Assembly (NCBI GenBank): GCA_964518595.1
Contig: CAZFHA010000001.1
Location: forward strand, 1-64,000
Source: CAZFHA01 sp964518595
GTDB taxonomy: Bacteria; Bacillota; Clostridia; Saccharofermentanales; Saccharofermentanaceae
Length of the DNA stretch: 64,000 nt
Direction: 5' to 3'
Within the stretch, counting starts at the first letter, position 1. Every line of letters begins with the position of its first letter. The notes beneath the pieces were generated by a model, which was not told the DNA's origin, made no database searches, and saw nothing but the letters and a program-made list of their open reading frames with translations. This document shows positions 35,292 to 44,637 of this stretch, in pieces. Position numbers and translations under genes: made by a program.

Positions 35292-37814
35292 TTATTTTAA
35301 TTGCTTTAGTAGTAAGGTTCCTATACCAACTTGGTAGCCCGACCAAGCCTGCTCTACAGTGAGATTATTATCAATCACCGTAAGAATCGGCCAGCGTTGA
35401 TCCTTAAGGGGCAGTGCTTCCCATAAGAAGTCACCCACCTGCTGATCTACGTCAAGGGTTAGGTCTTTCATCCCCTGAATCGCTGTCTTTAGAGTTTTAT
35501 ACTGTTTTTCTTCCTCTTTTGCAACTACAAAAATAAAAGGGAGGTCTAAAGCTTGAATTTGCCTTTGCTCTTCAATCAATTCGTTGAGGAGATGCTCTGT
35601 GGGTTCTTCGCCGCAACGCAAGTAGGCCAACACACTTTTAGGCGCCTGCTTCAAAATCGCTAAAAAGGCTTTATCCATAAGTTGGGCGTGATCACTAAGG
35701 GACACCGCCATTGAACTCTGAGCCATAGCCGCTAAGGTAATTTGCTGCTCGCGGGACTGATTAGCAGCCAAATTAACCATATAGAGATTACAATAGGCAT
35801 CCCCGTTAGAAGAACGATTGGTCGTAACAATCCGGTATAGCCCAGGCTCTAATCTATACTCTATTCGCTGATTTTCCCATTCTACGTCTGCTAACTCTAA
35901 GGTGACAAAATCCTGTCCATCAAAACGACCGATGGTAAATTCTTTTTTATAGACCAAAGGCTGCTGTCCGGAAGGCAGTGTACAGACCAAAAATCCTCTG
36001 TCAGAGGTTGACCGGTCATGTACCATTTTCCATTGCCCCGCCTGATAATAAACCAACTGTTTATCTTGGGCATCTACATAAGCCGGTATACCCAGGGCTC
36101 GACAAATCGCCACAAATAACATTCTTTTGGTGATGGGATTCGCCCTTTTATAATTCATGACCCCTAAAGGCGTCCCGTAAAAGATCGAGTAGCCGGTATC
36201 CTCACTGTCGGCAATTTCTTTTTGAATGTAGTCATAAATTTCCTTGGGATTCTGGCGAAAGGCCAGCACTTCTTCCGCAGAAAAAAAACTCTCCAAGGCT
36301 TCACGGTAGTCCGTAATCATTTCAAATTCAACTCTAGGATTTAACACATAGTCATCAAAAATCTTTGGCTCGTAAAGATTTTCATATTGAAGGGCATGTC
36401 GAGCATATCCCATCAGCGTCTGTGCCGAAGTATCCGCCAAGTCCTTATAAGTAAGTTGAGCTAAGAGACGAATTTTTATCTCTAAGGATATTTGGGCATC
36501 AGTTTCTTCGATAAAAGAAATGATTTCTGCATAATTCCCCCTAGCCTCTACCAAAAAACGGGCCACTTCCGCTCTAAAGTTTGGTAGCTTTTGCGCCCAA
36601 GCCGCAGCGCTTTCCGGGTTATAGAAACCTTGAACGCGTTCTTCTCGGGCTCTTAGTGCGGCAGCTTGTTTCATTGCAAAAATCTGCTTATTTTGCTCCG
36701 TTACAGCTACAGGCCAGACTTCCTTTCCTGGGGCAGAAGATACTTTGAGGGAAGAGAAAGGCTGCGAGGGTTCTTTCAGTGTTAGAACAAATCGGGTCTC
36801 TGCGCCAACCGTAATCCGTTCCAGCACCTGCTTCTTATCCTTGTAAGCGTAAATGACTAGATCTCCAATTCCGGTCTTAAAACGGACACAACCACGCTCA
36901 TCGGTTTGATCACGAATAATAGTGTAAAGCTCGGAAAAATTCACCACTTTTCCGGCCACCAGAAGACCTGAAATCGGTTTCCCACGTCCATCGACAATAG
37001 TTACTTCTATCTCCCTGGATTCGGCATAATGATCCAGTAGATTCACCTCAGCCGCTTTAGCCGTCCTTATAGTGCATGTCTCCGAGGTAATCGGTGAGAA
37101 ATTACGGCTATGCACTAGCATGGCTCTGGAAGCCGGAACTTGAAACCAGCCTTGATCTAATGCAGCCTCCGGCTCACAGGCACCAAGAAAATGCCACTGA
37201 TCCCGGATAAAAACTTCAACCCAGGCATGATTATCATCACAATGAGACCAGCGCGGGGTATATACTTGCCTGGCAGCAATACCCACACTGCGTAGAGCCG
37301 CTGTACAAAAGGTTGATTCTTCACCACAACGTCCAAAAGCCCTGTTTACAAAGGTTTTGGGTGAAACGCTGCGGATATCGGTGCTTTGGTAGGTTCCCTT
37401 TTCAAAGCACCATAGATTTACTTCCAAGACGGCTTCTTCTAAGGTTAGCCCCTGAATTCTGGGCAATAACTCAGCTGCGAACTGCTCAAGGCAGAAGTCT
37501 ACATTCTCATTATTAATGCGGTACTGCAAAACATAGTTCAGAAAAAATTCATCACTGATGTCTTTTCCCCACTCCGTTAGCCCCTGGATCTTAAGCGCAT
37601 GATCCACGTATTGTCCTAAAACAGCAACGGGAAAAGAGGCAACATCCTGATCAGGCATATAGGCAAGCAAAAACTTCATGCAGAGCTGTTCTGCCTCCCC
37701 CATACTTCGCAAACAATCGTCAATTTCCATCAGAAAAACTGCAGAAAATAGTTTCTGGCGCTGGACAAAACTCTGCTCAATTGTCTCTATGGTCTGTGGT
37801 TTAAAAGTTACCAT
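35292..37814 (-). CDS. Large transglutaminase-like multidomain protein
   Basis: An 840-residue cytoplasmic protein. The transglutaminase-like domain is at about 100-230. Cys163 lies in FGRCGEESTFC and His196 in DDNHAWVEVF; the third catalytic position appears to be Glu214 in LGACEPE, where Asp is more usual. Residues about 258-325 form a carboxypeptidase-regulatory-like beta domain (EVTIVDGRGKPISGLLVAG). A second transglutaminase-like segment at about 530-620 (NPITKRMLFVAICRALGIPA) has lost the Cys context. A thioredoxin-like domain seems to end the chain. The family includes proteases, transglutaminases and cytosolic PNGases with a related RCGE motif. In this N-glycan operon, an amidase role on glycosylated Asn is possible but unproven. 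Confidence 0.75.
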   Translation of the reverse strand: MVTFKPQTIETIEQSFVQRQKLFSAVFLMEIDDCLRSMGEAEQLCMKFLLAYMPDQDVASFPVAVLGQYVDHALKIQGLTEWGKDISDEFFLNYVLQYRINNENVDFCLEQFAAELLPRIQGLTLEEAVLEVNLWCFEKGTYQSTDIRSVSPKTFVNRAFGRCGEESTFCTAALRSVGIAARQVYTPRWSHCDDNHAWVEVFIRDQWHFLGACEPEAALDQGWFQVPASRAMLVHSRNFSPITSETCTIRTAKAAEVNLLDHYAESREIEVTIVDGRGKPISGLLVAGKVVNFSELYTIIRDQTDERGCVRFKTGIGDLVIYAYKDKKQVLERITVGAETRFVLTLKEPSQPFSSLKVSSAPGKEVWPVAVTEQNKQIFAMKQAAALRAREERVQGFYNPESAAAWAQKLPNFRAEVARFLVEARGNYAEIISFIEETDAQISLEIKIRLLAQLTYKDLADTSAQTLMGYARHALQYENLYEPKIFDDYVLNPRVEFEMITDYREALESFFSAEEVLAFRQNPKEIYDYIQKEIADSEDTGYSIFYGTPLGVMNYKRANPITKRMLFVAICRALGIPAYVDAQDKQLVYYQAGQWKMVHDRSTSDRGFLVCTLPSGQQPLVYKKEFTIGRFDGQDFVTLELADVEWENQRIEYRLEPGLYRIVTTNRSSNGDAYCNLYMVNLAANQSREQQITLAAMAQSSMAVSLSDHAQLMDKAFLAILKQAPKSVLAYLRCGEEPTEHLLNELIEEQRQIQALDLPFIFVVAKEEEKQYKTLKTAIQGMKDLTLDVDQQVGDFLWEALPLKDQRWPILTVIDNNLTVEQAWSGYQVGIGTLLLKQLK

Positions 37815-37836
37815 AGTATCCCCCTCTATCCTCGCT

Positions 37837-38847
37837 TTAATTTAGCCCACAGTGACCATCGGCAAAGATACGAAGCTCCTCGCCAGTAGGTAATACCATA
37901 GAAACTTCAAAATTATGCTTAGTCGCTTCCACTAAAGGCTTAATTGGATAGGTATAGTCTTGGCTAATATCAGAAAAGTCTGAGGTATAGCAGCCATGTG
38001 TGGCGTAAAAGGCATGTTGTTTATAATATAACTTTCTTAATTCCCAGCGAGCTTTTTCAATTTCAGGGATAGCCGAATTTTCACCCTTCTCTGTAAAGTG
38101 TAAAAAGGCCCAAAGTTCCGGATAATGCATATTGATGACGCCGGTGGGAGAATATACCCAGTTAAATTCTGGTAAAGGCTTACCAGTGCTTGGATCTAAC
38201 CTTTTTACGTATTCACCCTTAACAATATCAACTTCCCATTGTACCCGGGAAAAATTAATCCGCCAGTAATCCCCTAGCTTAGGACTTTCTCCCCGAGAAG
38301 GGTGGCACTGAGAAAGAACCGCAAAGGGCATCACAACCTCTACAGACCAAAACTTATTCCTTGCCGCAGGATTATTTAACTCTCCGTCAATATATACAGC
38401 CGTCTTAATACCACTAATATCAAAGCCATTAATTGGGTTTCCCTGATCTCTATAGGGTTTGGTCAGGAGTAAGTCCCAGATGGTATTTCTGGCATTCATT
38501 TCAAATTCAATATACTGATGACTGGTTCCAGAGGGATCAATGAAAATCTCAAAGTCATTATCCTCAAAAATCACACAATCCCGCTCCGTCTGATATGCCC
38601 AAATCTCATCGCCCCATAATTCAGCTCCGATGTACAGGTTTTCCTCGTCCCAGAGCATCTTGGCTCTGGTATCGTATTTGGGCTTTGCCATATGCTCACC
38701 CTCAATGTCTACAAAAAGCGGGGTAAATTCAGCCTCTTCCCAAAAGGGTTTATCAAGTCGTCCGTCTAGTGTGAAAGGCTTTTGGGCACGTCGGCAAAAA
38801 TACTGTCTTGGCTTAAAATCCGGCATGTAGGGTTCTGGTATAGACAT
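37837..38847 (-). CDS. CBM9-like carbohydrate-binding protein
   Basis: A 336-residue protein with a family 9 carbohydrate-binding-like (DOMON-type) fold: LDGRLDKPFWEEAEFTPLF, KMLWDEENLYIGAELWGDEIWA, FEDNDFEIFIDPSGTSHQYIEFEMN and a WRINFSRVQWEV segment. Relatives usually are exported or attached to xylanases, but no signal peptide or membrane segment is present here, so it should be cytoplasmic. It lies between the GH29 and transglutaminase-like genes. It may bind an imported glycan, or carry an unknown enzyme activity. The rest of the chain (from about residue 215) is aromatic and without a recognised motif. Confidence 0.7.
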   Translation of the reverse strand: MSIPEPYMPDFKPRQYFCRRAQKPFTLDGRLDKPFWEEAEFTPLFVDIEGEHMAKPKYDTRAKMLWDEENLYIGAELWGDEIWAYQTERDCVIFEDNDFEIFIDPSGTSHQYIEFEMNARNTIWDLLLTKPYRDQGNPINGFDISGIKTAVYIDGELNNPAARNKFWSVEVVMPFAVLSQCHPSRGESPKLGDYWRINFSRVQWEVDIVKGEYVKRLDPSTGKPLPEFNWVYSPTGVINMHYPELWAFLHFTEKGENSAIPEIEKARWELRKLYYKQHAFYATHGCYTSDFSDISQDYTYPIKPLVEATKHNFEVSMVLPTGEELRIFADGHCGLN

Positions 38848-38914
38848 ACTGTCTCCTCCAAATTCACGTCAATTAAATATATTTGATTTAGATACCTTCT
38901 GCTAAACTTAATTA

Positions 38915-38945
38915 TTGCCGGTTTGCAGGAGATGCAAACCGGCAA
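38915..38945 (-). other. Perfect 13-bp intercistronic hairpin
   Basis: TTGCCGGTTTGCA (38915-38927) and TGCAAACCGGCAA (38933-38945) pair around a 5-base loop. It lies in the 170-base gap between the GH29 gene and the CBM9-like gene. No T run follows on the minus strand, so it is more likely a processing or stability element or a weak attenuator than a full terminator. Confidence 0.65.
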
Positions 38946-39017
38946 CACAAAGTAAAAATTATGAGGTGGAATATTGGGATTAGCATTTTTATATGGAGAA
39001 AGAAGAACTCATGAAGG

Positions 39018-40304
39018 CTAATTCTCGGTAATAACGATGCCCTTTCCATCATAGAGGTCAAGAGGTTCTTCTAACTCTAACTTAATAACCGTGGTGTACT
39101 TATTTTCGGCGGCACCTTGAACCTGAATCCAGGTAACACCAGGAATACTAAACCATGGTACACCGCCATGTACTGTGTGGGTTAACTCTTCTCCAGAAGA
39201 TAACACGGTAGCTCTCTTTATTTTCGAGCGCATCCCCTTGAGACAAATATCACCCTTAAGAGACTGATGGACAAACAGATAGACAGTTTTTCTGTCTTCA
39301 GAAATCGTGCTGCCATCACCATAGTACATCTTATCTAGGCCAGCCTTGGTGTCATAAACCGCTTCCTTGTTTTCACGAATCCATTGACCTAATTCCAAGA
39401 GAACCGTTTCCTGTCTCTTATCAATAGTTCCATCTTCTTTCGGGCCAATGTCCAGAAGCATGTTACCGCCCATGGCAATACAATCACAAAACATGTGAAT
39501 AATCTGCTGGGGCGTCTTATAATGATTGTCGCTATGAACATATCCCCAAGAGGTGTTAATGGTAGTGCAAAATTCCCACACGCCCTCTGGACGGATAAGT
39601 GGAATGCCCTGTTCGGGGGTTTCATAATCACCGTAACTCCCCAAGCGAGAATTGATAATCAGATTTTGGTTGAAGGACAATAAGTACTCTTTAAAGCCCG
39701 GCAATTGCCACTGTTCATCACTGCGTTCCCAATCACCATCAAACCAGAGCAGATCTACCTGCCCGTAATTTGTAAGAAGCTCCTTAAGTTGATTGCGATT
39801 AAATGCCATGAACTTTTCCCACTGCTCTGGACGCTCAACCCCGTCCGTAGGACTTGAATAAGGGTTAACCTTAGACAAGTCCTCAGGCACTTGGTTGCCA
39901 GTATAGACAGAAGGGTAATCAGGATGAGACCAATCAATCAAGGAAAAATATATCCCGTTTCGAAGACCTCGTTTGTGAATTTCGTCGGTAAACTCTTTCA
40001 CAATATCCCGCTTAGCCGGACTTTGCTTCATGGTGCTCAGGTCACTGTATTGGGTATCATAGATAGCGACACCGTCGTGGTGCTTGGCCGTAATTACAGA
40101 ATATGTAGCGCCTGATTTAGCAATCAGGTCAGCCCAATGAGCCGCATCAAAATTCTTGGCTGTGAAGCGCTTTAATTGACTCATATAGTCTTCATAAGAT
40201 ATGCGCTTATTATAGAAAGACCAAGACTCCGCCACGCCATCAACGGCATAGATTCCATAGTGAATAAAAATACCCAATTTGGCCTTAGTAAACCAATCCT
40301 GCAT
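39018..40304 (-). CDS. GH29 alpha-L-fucosidase (importer operon)
   Basis: A 428-residue enzyme of family GH29 with KLGIFIHYGIYAVDGVAESW, ITAKHHDGVAIYDTQYSD and the nucleophile Asp in VDLLWFDGDW. A small C-terminal beta domain ends the chain. It removes alpha-L-fucose by a retaining mechanism. There is no signal peptide, so the enzyme works on imported fucosylated glycans. It lies 34 bases after the solute-binding lipoprotein gene in the same operon. Linkage preference (core alpha-1,6 or antennary) cannot be decided by eye. Confidence 0.92.
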   Translation of the reverse strand: MQDWFTKAKLGIFIHYGIYAVDGVAESWSFYNKRISYEDYMSQLKRFTAKNFDAAHWADLIAKSGATYSVITAKHHDGVAIYDTQYSDLSTMKQSPAKRDIVKEFTDEIHKRGLRNGIYFSLIDWSHPDYPSVYTGNQVPEDLSKVNPYSSPTDGVERPEQWEKFMAFNRNQLKELLTNYGQVDLLWFDGDWERSDEQWQLPGFKEYLLSFNQNLIINSRLGSYGDYETPEQGIPLIRPEGVWEFCTTINTSWGYVHSDNHYKTPQQIIHMFCDCIAMGGNMLLDIGPKEDGTIDKRQETVLLELGQWIRENKEAVYDTKAGLDKMYYGDGSTISEDRKTVYLFVHQSLKGDICLKGMRSKIKRATVLSSGEELTHTVHGGVPWFSIPGVTWIQVQGAAENKYTTVIKLELEEPLDLYDGKGIVITEN

Positions 40305-40338
40305 AAAGTACCTCTTCTTTTACATTATGACACGTAAA

Positions 40339-42069
40339 TTATGATTCGTTCTTTTTCTGATTCTCTAAATACTGATTGTAGGACTTTTCAATGATGGTCT
40401 GCCATTCTTGTAGACCCAAATCATTTAAAGCTTTCAAATGATTCTCCCACTCAGCATCAATATCTTTCTGCCCGGTTGCCCATTCAGCGATAGTCTTCTC
40501 CATATAGGTACGAATATCCGTCTCAATAATTGAGGCTCTCTTCATATCTTCTTCGGAGTACCAAAGTTTCGGGAAGAGTTCGTTCAAGTAGGGCTGATAC
40601 TCTTCGATCAATGCATCATTCTCTTCATATTCTTCCGCTACACCGGCAGCGGGTAGGGGCTGCTCAGAACCTTGGACATATTTAGGCATAGACTGGTTGT
40701 ACATGTTTTGCCAAGCATATTTATCTTGAACATCTTTTGGAATGGTCTCTTTATCAATGTATTGGTATTCACCTTCACCGATCTTTTCAATCATAATTCC
40801 GATAGGACCCCAGGTAGCTTGAGCGCCATTGTCCGGTTGGAAGAGATTGTCATAGTAACGGAGAATCATGGCAGGATTCTTAGCTTTGTTAGTGATAACA
40901 GCCTGGGTTCTGAAAGTCGTTACACCACCTTCAGGCTTTCCATTTCTCTTTGTCTTGCCAGACTCGTAGCTTACGCGATGGAAAACTGGCTTATCAGTAT
41001 AGTCACTCTTTAGTACTGGTAGTGCATCATAGGCAGTTCTGCGCTTAGATTTATCTACTCCCGGACTCTCATCTTTAACCGCAAATTCACCGGAGTTATA
41101 AGCGATAGCACAGCCATAGAGATCTTTATTTCCCTTCGCTTTCCATGCACCCTTATCTTGGGTAAAGAGTTCAGGGTCGACCAAACCTTCTTTGGAAAGT
41201 TCTGCAAACCACTTCATAAACTCTTTGAAAGCTTCTGTTTGACCGGAGAAAACTGGCTTCCCATCAATCAAGGTATAGTATCTAGGCTGATTCCAGGCAG
41301 TAACATCCACACCGAAATAACCAGCCATCAAACCAATATGCTTATTATCAGGGTCAATGGAGAAAGGAATTTCATCCTGAATACCATTTCCATTAGGATC
41401 ATCAGTTTTGAAACGTCTAAGAACTTCAGTAAATTCCTCAGTGGTAGTAGGCATCTCTAAGCCTAACTTTTCCAGCCACTCTACATTAATCCAAGGTCTA
41501 AAGGTAGTGAGAGGCTCTGCGGCCACATAAGGAATAGTATAAATATGTCCGTCTGGGGCGGTCATTGTGTCTCTAACACCTTTAAGATCGAGGACTTCTT
41601 CGATTTTAGGCGCATATTCGGCAATCATCTGATCTAGTTGTAAGAAAACACCTTCCTGCATACCGTTAACCAGAATATCTCTATCCCCCAATATCCAACC
41701 GCCAATAACGTCAGGATACTCACCGCTATTTAGAAGAATATTTAATTTTTCCTTGGCGGCTTCATAGGGCAGCCCAATGACTTCTACATGAATATTCGTT
41801 TCTTCTTCGAGCATTTCATAGATGATTTTTTGGGGTTCAGCTATGGATTCATCGCAAAAAATCGTAAAGGTTTCTTTTTCCTTTACAATTGGCAAACCTT
41901 CTAAATACATATTGCCAATCATTTTTCTGCCATTTTCATCCACAGTAATTTCCTGGGATAATACGTCATTCTCACTGGATTTAGCATCGCCATTACCGGC
42001 CGTACATGCCGATAAAACGAAACTCATCAGTAGCAGCGCTGAAATACCTGTTTTCAACTTTTTTCTCAT
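40339..42069 (-). CDS. Oligosaccharide-binding lipoprotein of an ABC importer
   Basis: A 576-residue family 1 solute-binding protein of the large type that pairs with LplB/LplC-like permeases. A signal peptide ends in a lipobox (VLSAC, Cys near residue 22). The mature chain shows FTIFCDESIAEPQ, LNILLNSGEYPDVIGGWIL, TIPYVAAEPL and a calcium-type loop DDPNGNGIQDEIPFS. I use the ATG at 42069, which follows AGGAGG; the 55-residue extension is not real. It captures the glycan outside the membrane and delivers it to the two permeases encoded upstream. Confidence 0.92.
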   Translation of the reverse strand: MRKKLKTGISALLLMSFVLSACTAGNGDAKSSENDVLSQEITVDENGRKMIGNMYLEGLPIVKEKETFTIFCDESIAEPQKIIYEMLEEETNIHVEVIGLPYEAAKEKLNILLNSGEYPDVIGGWILGDRDILVNGMQEGVFLQLDQMIAEYAPKIEEVLDLKGVRDTMTAPDGHIYTIPYVAAEPLTTFRPWINVEWLEKLGLEMPTTTEEFTEVLRRFKTDDPNGNGIQDEIPFSIDPDNKHIGLMAGYFGVDVTAWNQPRYYTLIDGKPVFSGQTEAFKEFMKWFAELSKEGLVDPELFTQDKGAWKAKGNKDLYGCAIAYNSGEFAVKDESPGVDKSKRRTAYDALPVLKSDYTDKPVFHRVSYESGKTKRNGKPEGGVTTFRTQAVITNKAKNPAMILRYYDNLFQPDNGAQATWGPIGIMIEKIGEGEYQYIDKETIPKDVQDKYAWQNMYNQSMPKYVQGSEQPLPAAGVAEEYEENDALIEEYQPYLNELFPKLWYSEEDMKRASIIETDIRTYMEKTIAEWATGQKDIDAEWENHLKALNDLGLQEWQTIIEKSYNQYLENQKKNES

Positions 42070-42261
42070 GAAAATTCCTCCTGTTAATTGATGTTGTTGG
42101 GGTAGTGAAACCGATAAGCTTCCAAAGGGAAGTCTACTTGTTTCCTCTATATTGCACTGTAACCACAGAAACAATATCACCTGTAATAGCATTTTCCGCT
42201 GAATCGGTTCAGCAGAGCAAACCTTAAACCTCACAGTATTCTTTTATTGAATACGACTGAC

Positions 42262-43212
42262 TTATCCCTTAACGGATCCAATAGTAACGCCTTTAACAAA
42301 ATGCTTTTGGATAAAAGGATAGAGCACAATAATCGGCAAGGAAGATATGATAATCAAAGAATATTTCATCATCTCCATAAGAGCCTGCAAACGATTCTTC
42401 TCGGCAATGGCCTCCGGTGTGAGAGCCGATTGATTGGCAGTGCTACTAAGTGCAGAACCCTGAATTAAAATATTTCTCAGCTCCATTTGTAGCGGCCATT
42501 TATCCCGATCCGTGATGTAGATTAATGCGCTGAAATAGGAGTTCCACTGGGCAACCCCATAGTAGAGCACCATAATGGCAATAATAGCGCCAGATAAGGG
42601 TAAAACCATTTTGAAGAAAAACTTTGTATCACCACAGCCGTCAATTTTAGCTGCTTCTAAGAGTTCTGTGGGAATGTTTGTAGCGAAAAAAGTTCGAGCC
42701 ACAATCAAGTTAAAAACACTAATTGAGCCAGGAATGATAAGTGCCCACATGGTATTAGTCAATCCTAAATTCTTGACCACCAAATAGGTAGGTACTAAAC
42801 CACCACTGACAAACATAGTAATCAGGTAGAAGATTGTGATGGGCTTTCTGCCATAAAAATCTTTTCGTGATAAGGCATAAGCGGTAGGTAAAGTAACCGT
42901 CAAACTAACAATGACCGTTAAGACAGTGTAAACAACCGAATTCATAAAGCCCCGCATAACGGCACTGGTCTTAAAGACTTCCATATAGCCTTCGAAACTG
43001 ATGCCGATAGGCAAAAATGTCACGTCTCCGGCAGATACAGCAACCGGATCACTAATGGAGGAAATTACAATAAAATATAGTGGATAAGCTACGACGATAA
43101 AAATAGCCGTAAGAACAACAAAGGTAATAGCATCAAATATACGATCCCCTACAGACCGGTAGCGGTCTATCGTCATCACACCAGAATTCTTTTTTGCTGA
43201 TGATTTTCTCAT
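42262..43212 (-). CDS. ABC importer permease, LplC type
   Basis: A 316-residue permease with six membrane segments and the binding-protein-dependent EAA loop near ELLEAAKIDGCGDTKFFFKMV. It belongs to the carbohydrate uptake 1 group with YtcP/LplC. The ATG at 43212 has GGGAGG at 8 bases; a GTG three codons earlier lies inside that site. It works with the other permease and the lipoprotein. No ATPase is encoded in this operon. Confidence 0.92.
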   Translation of the reverse strand: MRKSSAKKNSGVMTIDRYRSVGDRIFDAITFVVLTAIFIVVAYPLYFIVISSISDPVAVSAGDVTFLPIGISFEGYMEVFKTSAVMRGFMNSVVYTVLTVIVSLTVTLPTAYALSRKDFYGRKPITIFYLITMFVSGGLVPTYLVVKNLGLTNTMWALIIPGSISVFNLIVARTFFATNIPTELLEAAKIDGCGDTKFFFKMVLPLSGAIIAIMVLYYGVAQWNSYFSALIYITDRDKWPLQMELRNILIQGSALSSTANQSALTPEAIAEKNRLQALMEMMKYSLIIISSLPIIVLYPFIQKHFVKGVTIGSVKG

Positions 43213-43226
43213 TTCTCTCACCTCCC

Positions 43227-44213
43227 TTAAAACAAGCTATTCTTGGTAGTTCTTCTAACAACGAAGTTAACAACCAGTAGCATAACGGCATTGACCGCCG
43301 AATTAAACAAACCGATAGCCGCACCAAAGGAGATATCATTATTCACCAAACCTACTTTATAAACATAAGTAGCAATAATTTCTGAAACATCTAGGTTCGT
43401 ATTATTCTGTAAGGCATAGGCCTTTTCAAAACCAATGGAGAACAAGCTACCAAAGTTTAGGATCAACATAACGGAGGCAATGGGAATCAAGAAGGGTAAA
43501 TCAATATGCCACATCCGTTGCAGCTTCGAAGCACCGTCCACCACCGCAGCTTCATGGTATTCCGGGCTAACCCCTGCCAGAGCTGCCATATAAATAACCG
43601 CTCCCCAGCCGGTACCTTGCCAGACACCGGACCAGACATAAATATGCCGCCAGAGCCCTTGTTCAGCCATGAAATTAATTGGGCCAGCGCCAAAAAGACC
43701 AATTAAATGGTTCACAATTCCGGTTGTAGGCGAAAGAAACAGTAGAACCATACTGGCCATAACAACTACTGAAATAAAATTCGGGGCGTAAGTTACCGTT
43801 TGAATAGTCTTACCATACCTCTTATGCCGGAAAGAATTAATCATTAGGGCTAAAATAATCGGTAACGGAAAACTTGCCAGTAAAGAGTAAAGACTCAGAA
43901 TAGCCGTATTACTAATAATCTTCACAGCCATTGGCGAACTGAAAAAACGCTGAAAATGTTCCAGCCCTACCCAAGTGCTACCTAGGTATCCTTTACTATA
44001 AGAGAAGTCTCGGAAGGCAATCTGGACTCCATAGAGCGGAATGTAAGAAAAAATAAAGGTAACAATTAGTCCCGGCAAACAAAACAAATACAGGGCAATA
44101 TTGGGATAGATTTTCTTCCTAAAATGCCGCCTCATTCTGCCGACACTTTTCGGGTTATCAGGAATTGAAATCGTACTTGAACCTTGCGCTGTTGCATTTT
44201 GAACACCTTTCAT
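43227..44213 (-). CDS. ABC importer permease, LplB type
   Basis: A 328-residue permease with six membrane segments, the opening YLFCLPGLIVTFIFSYIPLYG, and an EAA loop EYHEAAVVDGASKLQRMWHIDLP. It is the first gene of the minus-strand glycan operon. A GTG two codons upstream is an alternative start; the ribosome binding site GGTGGG suits the ATG at 44213. Transcription probably starts in the divergent region that holds two LacI-type operator candidates. Confidence 0.92.
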   Translation of the reverse strand: MKGVQNATAQGSSTISIPDNPKSVGRMRRHFRKKIYPNIALYLFCLPGLIVTFIFSYIPLYGVQIAFRDFSYSKGYLGSTWVGLEHFQRFFSSPMAVKIISNTAILSLYSLLASFPLPIILALMINSFRHKRYGKTIQTVTYAPNFISVVVMASMVLLFLSPTTGIVNHLIGLFGAGPINFMAEQGLWRHIYVWSGVWQGTGWGAVIYMAALAGVSPEYHEAAVVDGASKLQRMWHIDLPFLIPIASVMLILNFGSLFSIGFEKAYALQNNTNLDVSEIIATYVYKVGLVNNDISFGAAIGLFNSAVNAVMLLVVNFVVRRTTKNSLF

Positions 44214-44314
44214 GTTCACCCACCTACTTTCCTAATTTCTTCATATCTTTATAGTCACAAGATTACCTGCGCTTATAAACATTACCGAAGCAGTTCTAGT
44301 CACTCTTCCGACTC

Positions 44315-44332
44315 AAAGTGCACGAGCTCTTT
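44315..44332. promoter_or_regulatory. LacI-type operator candidate near the importer operon
   Basis: AAAGTGCAC and GAGCTCTTT form an 18-base palindrome with a central CG and 7 of 9 matched pairs, the usual shape of a LacI-family site. It lies about 100 bases upstream of the minus-strand permease gene and shares AAGTGCACG with the second candidate at 44579-44598 (opposite orientation). Confidence 0.45.
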
Positions 44333-44542
44333 AAAAGTCACAATTACCAGTCCAAATAGCAGCCAAAGTAGAAAAACGTTTAGTTGTGTTTATTGTCTAA
44401 CTAAAAACCAAAAGTAGCTTATTTACTTGTACGAATCAACTAATACGCACATCTTACCTAAAAAAAGAGCCCGTGTCAATAATTATTTTCCACTTGTTTC
44501 TCTTGCGGAAATTGTCATTTTTCGTTAATTTCAAAGGGAATA

Positions 44543-44598
44543 TTTACATTTCAGCATTTCCATATTATGATGTCCCTGTTAGTTTCACGTGCACTTAA
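44543..44598 (+). promoter_or_regulatory. Promoter with overlapping LacI-type operator before the GH18 gene
   Basis: TTTACA (44543-44548), a 17-base spacer and TATGAT (44566-44571) form a good promoter. Directly after the expected start of transcription lies TTAGTTTCACGTGCACTTAA (44579-44598), with a central CG and 7 of 10 matched pairs. A repressor bound there would block the plus-strand glycan genes. The rest of the divergent region (44220-44637) holds nothing else that I recognise. Confidence 0.5.
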
Positions 44599-44637
44599 CA
44601 TAATTTTGTAAAAGCGGACAGAAGAGGGAGGAAAAAC

